A stretch of DNA of 64,000 bases from Methylobacterium soli (GTDB lineage: Bacteria > Pseudomonadota > Alphaproteobacteria > Rhizobiales > Beijerinckiaceae). Under the pieces are notes generated by a model. It saw only the letters and a program-made list of their open reading frames with translations, had not been told where the DNA came from and did not search any database. The stretch covers positions 1 through 64,000 of the forward strand of contig NZ_VZZK01000012.1 of NCBI RefSeq assembly GCF_008806385.1, written 5' to 3'. The stretch's first letter is position 1, and each line of letters opens with the position of its first letter. Below are positions 54,710 through 64,000 of this stretch, one piece after another. Both the position numbers and the translations under genes were made by a program.

Positions 54710-55663
54710 ATGCGGATCCTGGCCCTCGTTCCTGCCCTGGGTCTCTGGCTCTTCGCAGGCGGCGCATTTGCCGCCGAGCCCGTCGCCCGCATCGACGAGG
54801 CCCTCCGGAACATCACGGCGCTGACCCGGCCGGAGCGCGTCGGCTACGCGACCGTCTGGGACGGCAACGCCTACGTGCAGTGCCGCCGCATGCCGGACCG
54901 CGCCCTGCGCTGCGAGGCGGCCGGCACGCGGATGCAGCCCTCGCTCGACGCCGTCCTGACCCCGGCGCGGCTGCAGGCGATCGCGCGCCTCGGCTGGTCG
55001 CCCGACCCGAGCTTCGGCAGCTACGTGCGGAGCTTTCCGGCCGACATGCCGAGCCTGACCGTCGCCGGGCATGTCCTCGACGCGCTGACGCAGGGCTACG
55101 CGGCCGCTCCGGAGCGCCTCGAGCTGCAGACCGCCTGGGTGGGCGACGAGCCCTGCCCGCCGCGCAACGGGCCGTCGCAGAATCTCGCCGGCATCGTCAA
55201 CGATGCGCCGTCGATGCGGCGCGGGTCGATCCGGGCCTGCACCTACGCGCCCGAGCCCGCGCCCCCGAAGGCCGAGACGCGCGCCGACCTCCTCGCCCAG
55301 TATGGCGGCCGGGTCGCGGCCGAGTTGCAGCGCCTGCGCATCAATGCCGGGCGCCCCATCTTCGCGGTGTTCGACGCCGGCATCGGCTACATTCAATGCA
55401 TGCCGAGAACACCGGAGCGCGCGCTCTCCTGCGAGGCCCAATCCGCCCGCAGCTGGCCGGCGCTCGCCGCAGTGCTGACGCCGGAGCGCGCGGCCCGGCT
55501 GCGCGAGGCCGGCTTCGCCGAGCCGGGCCGCAGCCCGAACTACTGGAAGGATTACGCGCTGGACGCGCATTCCGACGACGCGATCGCGGCCGAGATCCTG
55601 ACGCTCCTGCGCGACGCCTACGGCTATACCGGGGCGGTCGCGCTGCGGGTCCGGACCGACTAG
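54710..55663 (+). CDS. Secreted protein with two copies of an unrecognised domain
   Basis: A 317-residue protein with a signal peptide (residues 1-22, LWLFAGGAFAAEP). The mature part holds two related units of about 110 residues. Each has a strand with YVQC or YIQC, then PDRALRCEA or PERALSCEA, LDAVLTPARL or LAAVLTPERA, and a closing region with SFPADMPSLTV or KDYALDAHSDDA. Both copies keep two cysteines, about 16 residues apart, that could form a disulfide. I do not recognise the family. A Pro/Lys linker (EPAPPKAETR) separates them. It sits inside the glucan block, between glgA and glgB, but nothing in it looks carbohydrate-binding. Confidence 0.75.
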   Translation: MRILALVPALGLWLFAGGAFAAEPVARIDEALRNITALTRPERVGYATVWDGNAYVQCRRMPDRALRCEAAGTRMQPSLDAVLTPARLQAIARLGWSPDPSFGSYVRSFPADMPSLTVAGHVLDALTQGYAAAPERLELQTAWVGDEPCPPRNGPSQNLAGIVNDAPSMRRGSIRACTYAPEPAPPKAETRADLLAQYGGRVAAELQRLRINAGRPIFAVFDAGIGYIQCMPRTPERALSCEAQSARSWPALAAVLTPERAARLREAGFAEPGRSPNYWKDYALDAHSDDAIAAEILTLLRDAYGYTGAVALRVRTD

Positions 55664-55685
55664 CGCGACCGACCTCGGAGCCAGG

Positions 55686-58082
55686 TCAGCCCTCCCGCAC
55701 GAAGATCAGCGTGGAGAGCGGGGGCAGCGTCAGGCAGAGGGAATGGGCGTTGCCGTGGCTCTGCACGTCCTCGGCGTGACGCCCGCCCTGGTTGCCCAAG
55801 TTCGAGCCGCCATAGATCTCCGCATCCGAGTTGAAGGCCTCGCGGTAGAAGCCGCCCTGCGGCACGCCGATGCGGTAGCCCTCGCGCGGGACGGGGGTGA
55901 AGTTCGAGACCACGATGGCGACCTCGCCGGGCTCGGCCCCCTTCCGGGCCCAGGCGATGACGCTGTTGTCCTGGTCATCCGCCACCAGCCACTGGAACCC
56001 GGTATGCTCGACGTCGCGGGCGTAGAGGGCCGGCGTCGACAGGTAGAGGTGGTTGAGGTCGCGCACCACGTCCTTGACCCCCTTGTGCAGGGGATCGTCG
56101 AGGAGATGCCAGTCCAGCGACTGGTTGTGGTTCCACTCCCGCTCCTGGCCGAACTCGCCGCCCATGAAGAGCAGCTTCTTGCCCGGGTGCCCCCACATGA
56201 AGCCGTAATAGGCCCGCAGGTTGGCGAATTTCTGCCAGCGGTCGCCGGGCATCTTGCCGAGCATCGAGCCCTTCCCGTGCACCACCTCGTCGTGGGAGAG
56301 GGGCAGGATGAAGTTCTCCGAGAAGGCGTAGAGCAGCCCGAAGGTCAGGTCGTGGTGGTGGTAGCGCCGGTGGATCGTCTCCTTCGAGATGAAGTTCAGG
56401 GTGTCGTGCATCCACCCCATGTTCCACTTGAAGCCGAAGCCGAGGCCGCCCGTGTAGGTCGGGTGCGAGACGCCCGGCCAGGAGGTCGATTCCTCCGCCA
56501 CCGTGATGGTGCCGGGGGCGTGGCTGTAGGTCGCCTCGTTGGTCTTGCGCAGGAAGTGGATGGCGTCGAGATTCTCGTTGCCGCCATACTGGTTCGGGAT
56601 CCACTCGCCGGCGCGCCGCGAATAGTCGAGGTAGAGCATCGACGCGACCGCATCCACGCGCAGGCCGTCGAGATGGTAATGCTCCAGCCAGAACCGGGCA
56701 TTGGCGGCCAGGAAGGTCGCCACCTCCGCGCGGCCGAAATTGTAGATGTAGGTGCCCCAATCCTGGTGGAAGCCCTGGCGCGGGTCGGCGTGCTCGTAGA
56801 GATGCGTGCCGTCGAACTGCCCGAGGCCGTGGGCGTCGAGGGGGAAGTGCCCCGGCACCCAGTCGAGCATCACGCCGATGCCGGCCTCGTGGGCGGCGTT
56901 GACGAAATAGGCGAAATCCTCCGGCGTGCCGAAGCGGCTCGTCGGGGCGAAGAGCGAGACGGGCTGGTAGCCCCATGAGCCGTCGAACGGGAACTCCGTG
57001 ATCGGCAGCATCTCGATATGGGTGAAGCCCATCTCCTTGACGTAGGGGATCAGGCGGGCGGCAAGCTCCCGGTAGGTCAGGTAGCGGTTGCCCTCGTCCG
57101 GCACCCGGGCCCACGAGCCGAGATGCACCTCGTAGATCGAGATCGCCGAGTGGCGCGGATCCTTGGCGCCGCGCGTCGACATCCAGGCCGCGTCGTCCCA
57201 GGCCGGGTCGCTGGTGCCCTGGAGCACCGAGGCGGTCTCCGGCGGCTTCTGCGCCGCGAAGGCCAGCGGGTCGGCCTTGAGGGGCAGCAGCGCCCCGTCG
57301 GGGCCGCGGATCTCGAACTTGTAATGCGCGCCGATCTTCAGCCCCGGCACGAACAGCTCCCAGACGCCCCCATCCTGCCAGAGGCGCATCGGGTGGCGGC
57401 GGCCGTCCCAGTCGTTGAAGTCGCCGACCACGCTGACGCGCTTGGCGTTCGGGGCCCAGACCGCGAAGCGGAACCCGTCGATCCCGTCGAGGCGCCCGGC
57501 CTGCGCGCCGAGCACGCGGTAGACCACGTTGCTCCCCACCTCGCGCAGCGCGTTGATGTCGTGCTGCTCCAGCGAGGAGCCGAACCCGTAGGGATCGAAG
57601 CGGCGCCGGGTCTGGCCGTCCCAGGATTCGACCTCGATCTCGTAGAGGGGACGGCCCTCCCCCTCGATCTTCGCCACGTAGAACCCGTCCGGGTGACGGC
57701 GCTCGAACGGGATGCTGCGACCTTCGGTGATCACGGCCGCCGACTTCGCCTCCGGAAGGATGGCGCGGACCTCCCAGGCCCTCGGGCCGACCTGATGGGG
57801 GCCCAGCACCGCGAAGGGGTCACCGTGGTTGGCCCCCATCACGGCCGCGATCGCATCCGGCGTGAGGCCCGTCCGGGCCTCGGGCTTGCCAGGATTCCCC
57901 GGTGCCGCCGGCTTGGGCGCGTCCCCCGGACTCGCCGGCCTGGCAGCGTCCCCCGGCCCCATCGGCTTGGCAGCGCCTTCGGGCGCCGCCGGTTTGGGGG
58001 CGAGCGGCGGGACGTCCGCAGGCCGGGCCGCCCCCGATGCGAGGTCGGCCTTCCCCACGAACTTCTCGTCAATGCCCGTCAT
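55686..58082 (-). CDS. glgB: 1,4-alpha-glucan branching enzyme with a Pro/Ala-rich N-terminal extension
   Basis: A 798-residue GH13_9 enzyme that makes alpha-1,6 branches. An N-terminal carbohydrate-binding module precedes the CBM48 ([20 protein letters not shown], about residue 205) and the barrel. [17 protein letters not shown] carries the nucleophile Asp, [10 protein letters not shown] the acid/base Glu and [15 protein letters not shown] the third Asp. [11 protein letters not shown] and the C-terminal beta domain follow. The first 70 residues are a low-complexity linker of KPAAP and PGDA units not usual in GlgB. The ATG directly abuts the treS-mak stop (58083), so the pair is one operon. 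Confidence 0.95.
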   Translation of the reverse strand: MTGIDEKFVGKADLASGAARPADVPPLAPKPAAPEGAAKPMGPGDAARPASPGDAPKPAAPGNPGKPEARTGLTPDAIAAVMGANHGDPFAVLGPHQVGPRAWEVRAILPEAKSAAVITEGRSIPFERRHPDGFYVAKIEGEGRPLYEIEVESWDGQTRRRFDPYGFGSSLEQHDINALREVGSNVVYRVLGAQAGRLDGIDGFRFAVWAPNAKRVSVVGDFNDWDGRRHPMRLWQDGGVWELFVPGLKIGAHYKFEIRGPDGALLPLKADPLAFAAQKPPETASVLQGTSDPAWDDAAWMSTRGAKDPRHSAISIYEVHLGSWARVPDEGNRYLTYRELAARLIPYVKEMGFTHIEMLPITEFPFDGSWGYQPVSLFAPTSRFGTPEDFAYFVNAAHEAGIGVMLDWVPGHFPLDAHGLGQFDGTHLYEHADPRQGFHQDWGTYIYNFGRAEVATFLAANARFWLEHYHLDGLRVDAVASMLYLDYSRRAGEWIPNQYGGNENLDAIHFLRKTNEATYSHAPGTITVAEESTSWPGVSHPTYTGGLGFGFKWNMGWMHDTLNFISKETIHRRYHHHDLTFGLLYAFSENFILPLSHDEVVHGKGSMLGKMPGDRWQKFANLRAYYGFMWGHPGKKLLFMGGEFGQEREWNHNQSLDWHLLDDPLHKGVKDVVRDLNHLYLSTPALYARDVEHTGFQWLVADDQDNSVIAWARKGAEPGEVAIVVSNFTPVPREGYRIGVPQGGFYREAFNSDAEIYGGSNLGNQGGRHAEDVQSHGNAHSLCLTLPPLSTLIFVREG

Positions 58083-61000
58083 TCAGATGCCTCTCTTGGT
58101 CTCGTCCAGAATGTTGAGAACCCCCCGTGCGGGGATTTCGATCCAGTCGGGCCGGTTGTTCGCCTCGTAATCGACCTCGTAGAGCGCCTTGGTGAGGAGG
58201 CAGAGCTTGAGCAGGCGCTCATGCGTCGCGGGGTCGGTCACGGCGGCGCGGCTGGTGCGGGCGGCGGCGTCGTAGCCTTCGAGGAACGCTGCATCGATCA
58301 TGCCGCGCCAGGCGATCGAGGCGTTGCGGGCGCGCTCCTCGGAATCCGAGAAGCGGCTGGCGATCTCGCGGGTGACCGTCTCGGCGCCGTATGCGAAGGA
58401 CCGGAGCATCCCGGCGACGTCGCGCAGCGGCGTCGACTTGGCCCGGCGCTCGTCGGCCGGCCGCGAGGGCTCGCCCTCGAAATCGACGATGACGAGGTCG
58501 CCCTCGGAGGCGAGCACCTGCCCGAGATGATAGTCGCCGTGGATGCGCGTCTTCCAGGCGCCCTGCGGCGCCTCGGCGGTGAGGTCCGCGATCAGGGCCT
58601 CCACCTCGCCGCGGCGGGCCGAGAGCGACGCGATCGCGGGGCGGCTCGCATCGAGGCCGCGATCGGCCATGCCGGTGAGGCTCCGGAAGGCGCGATCCGC
58701 CTGATGGCGCGCATCGCGCCCGAGCACGTCGAGATCGTCGCGCGTGAAGGGCTCGGCCGCGAAGGCCGGGTCCTGCGTCTCGATCGCGAAGGCGTTGTGC
58801 ATCTCGGCGGTGCGGCGGCCGAGGAGTTCGGCCCAGCGCAGATGCGCATTGAACGCCTCGTGCGGCGACGGCGCCTCGCTCTCGGGGGCGAGCACCACCG
58901 TGTCGAAGTCGCGGCGCAGGCCCTCGAGCATCAGCGTCCAGGCATCGCCCTGGTTGAGGACGAAGCGCTGCAGCACCGCCAGCGCCGTGCGGGTGCCGTC
59001 CGGGGCCACGTGCTCCAGGGTGCCGAGCAGCGCCGGGGTGCTGGCGAAGCCGGCCTCCTCGGTGAGGAAGCGCCCGACCTCGACCTCCGGATGCGTGCCG
59101 GGCTGGAGGCGGCGCAGCAGCTTGAGCATCATCTTGGCCCCGATCGCGATCGAGGTGTTGCTCTGCTCGGCCGAGAGACGGCGCACCTCGGTCTCGTCGA
59201 AGGGCATCTCGTGGTCGAAGGCCGAGGTCGCGGAGAACACCAGGGTTCCGGTCTCGCTCGGGATCTCGCGGCCCGCCCGCATGCTCTCCACGAGGCTGAT
59301 CGCGAAGGCCGGCGAGGCCGCCGCGCCGTAGAGGAGGCCGGTGCGCGGGCCCCGGCGGACGCGGGCGACCGCGTGGCTCAGCAGGCCCTCCTCCTCGCGC
59401 CCCTCGTCGACGCCGACGGGCACGAAATATTCCTGGCGCTCGCCGTTGGCGAGGTTCACCGCCACCCGCGGCAGCAGGAACTTCGCCTCGCCGTGGCCGT
59501 CCTTGAGGGCAGCCGAATCGGTGACCTGCACCGACTTGATGCGCGAGCCCTTGGCGCCGAACCAGCGGCGGCTGGCGATGAAGGGCGGCACCACCGTGCG
59601 CTCGAAGGCGGTGCGCTCGCGCCCCGCCATCAGGGTCTCGATGCCGCCGGTGAGCACCAGGGTGAACAGCTCCGGGGGCTCGGGCTGGGGCCCGACCGCG
59701 CCGGTATTGGCCGCCGAGAGGGTGAACCAGTAGAAGCCGTAGGCGGGCAGCGTCAGCAGGTAGGGCAGCTCGCCGATCGGCGGGAACTCGCTGCCGCCGG
59801 TGAGCTCGATCGGCACGGCGCTGCGCAGCTCCGAGAGGTCGAGCTGCACGGCCTGGGGTGCCCGCGACAGGTTCGCGACGCAGAGCACGCGCTCGCCCTC
59901 GAATTCACGGATCCAGGCCAGCACCTTGCGGTTGCGGGGATACAGGAACTGCATCCCGCCGCGCCCGAGGGCGACGCTGTTGTTGCGGATCGCGATCATG
60001 CGCCGCGTCCAGTTCAGGAGGCTCGTCTGCGAGCGCGTCTGCGCCTCGACGTTGATGGCGTCGAAGCCGTAGATCGGGTCCTGGACGGCGGGCAGGAAGA
60101 GCCGCGCGGGGTCGGAGCGCGAGAAGCCGCCGTTGCGGTCGGGGGACCATTGCATCGGCGTGCGCACGCCGTCGCGGTCGCCGAGATAGATGTTGTCGCC
60201 CATGCCGATCTCGTCGCCGTAATAGAGCACCGGCGTGCCTGGCATCGACAGGACGAGGGACTTCATCAGCTCGATCTTGCGCCGGTCGTTCTCCAGAAGC
60301 GGCGCGAGGCGGCGGCGGATGCCGAGATTGATCCGGGCGCGGCGCTCGGCGGCGTAGAACGACCAGAGGTAGTCACGCTCCTCGGCGGTGACCATCTCGA
60401 GGGTCAGCTCGTCATGGTTGCGTAGGAAGATCGCCCATTGGCAGCCCTCCGGGATCTCCGGGGTCTGGCGCATGATGTCGGTGATCGGGTGCCGGTCCTC
60501 GCGGGCGATCGCCATGTACATGCGCGGCATCAGCGGGAAATGGAACGCCATGTGGCACTCGTCCCCGTCGCCGAAATACTGCGCGGTCTCCTCCGGCCAT
60601 TGGTTGGCCTCGGCGAGCAGCATCCGGTCGGGATAGCTGGCATCGAGGGCCGCCCGGATCGCCTTGATGACGTCGTGCGTCTCGGGAAGGTTCTCGCAAT
60701 TCGTGCCGTCGCGCTCGATCAGGTAGGGGATCGCGTCGAGGCGCAGGCCGTCGACGCCCATGTCGAGCCAGTAGCGCATCACCTCGATGACGGCTTCGAG
60801 CACCGCCGGGTTGTCGAAGTTGAGGTCGGGCTGGTGGCTGTAGAAGCGGTGCCAGAAATATTGCTTGGCGACCGGGTCCCAGGTCCAGTTCGAGGATTCG
60901 GTGTCGAGGAAGATGATCCGGGTGTCGCCGTAGGGCTTGTCCGTATCCGACCAGACGTAGAAGTCGCGCTCGGGCGAGCCCGCCGGCGCCTCGCGGGCGC

Positions 61001-61349
61001 GCTGGAACCAGGGATGCTGGTCCGAGGTGTGGTTGATCACGAGCTCGGTGATGACGCGCAGGCCCCGGGCGTGGGCGGCGTCGACGAAGCGCCGGAAGGC
61101 GTCCATGTCGCCGTACGAGGCGTTGATGTCGCGGTAATCCGCGATGTCGTAGCCGTCGTCCCGCAGGGGCGAGGGATAGAACGGCATCAGCCAGATCGCC
61201 GTGACCCCGAGGTCGCGGACATAGTCGAGCTTCTGGGTCAGCCCCTCGAAATCCCCGATCCCGTCATTGTTCGAGTCGAAGAACGACTTGACGTGGATCT
61301 GGTAGATGATGGCGTCACGGTACCATTGCGGATCGCTGCGATCGATCAT
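58083..61349 (-). CDS. Fused trehalose synthase-maltokinase
   Basis: A 1088-residue two-domain protein. Residues 1-545 are a GH13 trehalose synthase (TreS) interconverting trehalose and maltose; DSNNDGIGDFEGL, GVDGLRLDAIPYLIERDGTN (nucleophile Asp), LLAEANQWPEE (Glu) and FLRNHDELTLEMV (Asp) are present. From about residue 560 it is an aminoglycoside-kinase-like maltokinase with RRWFGAKGSRI, TRIHGDYHLGQVL and IVDFEGEPSRP (the kinase HGD and DFE sites). It turns maltose into maltose-1-phosphate with ATP, the GlgE donor. Fusion of the two steps is common in GlgE-pathway bacteria. It is followed directly by glgB. Confidence 0.96.
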   Translation of the reverse strand: MIDRSDPQWYRDAIIYQIHVKSFFDSNNDGIGDFEGLTQKLDYVRDLGVTAIWLMPFYPSPLRDDGYDIADYRDINASYGDMDAFRRFVDAAHARGLRVITELVINHTSDQHPWFQRAREAPAGSPERDFYVWSDTDKPYGDTRIIFLDTESSNWTWDPVAKQYFWHRFYSHQPDLNFDNPAVLEAVIEVMRYWLDMGVDGLRLDAIPYLIERDGTNCENLPETHDVIKAIRAALDASYPDRMLLAEANQWPEETAQYFGDGDECHMAFHFPLMPRMYMAIAREDRHPITDIMRQTPEIPEGCQWAIFLRNHDELTLEMVTAEERDYLWSFYAAERRARINLGIRRRLAPLLENDRRKIELMKSLVLSMPGTPVLYYGDEIGMGDNIYLGDRDGVRTPMQWSPDRNGGFSRSDPARLFLPAVQDPIYGFDAINVEAQTRSQTSLLNWTRRMIAIRNNSVALGRGGMQFLYPRNRKVLAWIREFEGERVLCVANLSRAPQAVQLDLSELRSAVPIELTGGSEFPPIGELPYLLTLPAYGFYWFTLSAANTGAVGPQPEPPELFTLVLTGGIETLMAGRERTAFERTVVPPFIASRRWFGAKGSRIKSVQVTDSAALKDGHGEAKFLLPRVAVNLANGERQEYFVPVGVDEGREEEGLLSHAVARVRRGPRTGLLYGAAASPAFAISLVESMRAGREIPSETGTLVFSATSAFDHEMPFDETEVRRLSAEQSNTSIAIGAKMMLKLLRRLQPGTHPEVEVGRFLTEEAGFASTPALLGTLEHVAPDGTRTALAVLQRFVLNQGDAWTLMLEGLRRDFDTVVLAPESEAPSPHEAFNAHLRWAELLGRRTAEMHNAFAIETQDPAFAAEPFTRDDLDVLGRDARHQADRAFRSLTGMADRGLDASRPAIASLSARRGEVEALIADLTAEAPQGAWKTRIHGDYHLGQVLASEGDLVIVDFEGEPSRPADERRAKSTPLRDVAGMLRSFAYGAETVTREIASRFSDSEERARNASIAWRGMIDAAFLEGYDAAARTSRAAVTDPATHERLLKLCLLTKALYEVDYEANNRPDWIEIPARGVLNILDETKRGI

Positions 61350-61517
61350 CGCGTCGCTGCCTCATGCGTCGGGTCAAGGGCGTTCGTTGCCAGCTTCCGC
61401 ACGACGGGATCGGTCGGTCGATGAATGCGAACGGTGGGCGGGGTTACGACCCCATCATCTGGGCGAGAGCGCGACGGGAACGCCCGCCGCGGCCGATTTC
61501 TGCTGACACGCACGGTC
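61350..61517 (-). other. Spacer between glgE and treS-mak
   Basis: The 168 bp between the glgE stop (61518) and the treS-mak start hold no gene. There is no convincing intrinsic terminator, so the three minus-strand genes are probably one transcript, although a separate promoter before treS-mak is possible. Confidence 0.4.

Positions 61518-64000
<2,483 letters not shown>

Noticed and set aside
57018..60425. 1135-codon plus-strand open frame opposite glgB and treS-mak
   Set aside because: Composition artefact; it crosses the boundary of two real genes and has no recognisable domain.

Overview
The window is a GC-rich chromosomal segment of an alphaproteobacterium, most likely Hyphomicrobiales and probably Methylobacteriaceae. 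That placement is my inference. It rests on the near-canonical CpdR, the alphaproteobacterial cox gene order, the grxC/nitrilase/DUF1178 cluster, the HpnI-type glycosyltransferase, the fused TreS-maltokinase and a perfect CtrA box. I see no phage, insertion sequence, integrase or CRISPR array. Genes are dense and mostly housekeeping, with many 1-8 bp overlaps.

Layout. 1-481: 5' end of a CHASE3-type chemoreceptor or sensor, running off the left edge. 774-4382: AMP nucleosidase, TrmO, an SGNH hydrolase and a MarR regulator. 4353-4473: a tandem array of perfect palindromes between convergent gene ends. 4508-10313: a three-gene RND efflux operon (two adaptors and a pump) whose adaptor junction is invaded by two 186-bp palindromic repeats; a divergent TetR regulator follows at 10404. 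10964-13577: histone-deacetylase-like amidohydrolase, HpnI-like glycosyltransferase and tRNA-Leu(CAA). 13740-18105: DedA protein, DsbB, DUF1178, nitrilase, glutaredoxin, CpdR and N-formylglutamate amidohydrolase. 18409-23183: galU and galE (divergent), a lytic transglycosylase and a DUF459 SGNH protein. 23252-29538: gltD and gltB. 30200-32180: a PepSY-like secreted protein and FdhD. 32513-39353: a cytochrome c oxidase operon (II, I, CtaB, small TM protein, CtaG, III, DUF983, SURF1). 39426-42613: DUF4864 protein, ThrC and an M16 peptidase. 42799-47722: a 7TM-PAS-GGDEF-EAL protein convergent with a small response regulator, then a two-gene unit behind a CtrA box. 48291-64000: a glycogen/trehalose block.

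The last block is the most coherent system. GlgE, TreS-maltokinase and GlgB lie head to tail on the minus strand (61518-64000, 58083-61349, 55686-58082). Together they convert trehalose to maltose, maltose to maltose-1-phosphate, then to alpha-1,4-glucan and finally to branched glucan. GlgA supplies the ADP-glucose route, and GlgP plus a GH13 alpha-glucosidase provide breakdown. GlgE continues past the right edge, and its visible N-terminus looks like the tail of an additional GH13-type module.

The less ordinary points are the in-frame palindromic repeats at the second RND adaptor, the 31-bp palindrome array, the CtrA/GANTC promoter driving two genes of unknown role, a flavin-reductase-like protein with an eroded ferredoxin domain, and a secreted protein built from two copies of an unrecognised domain. 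Nothing here is proven to be a new system; these are the places I would look first.
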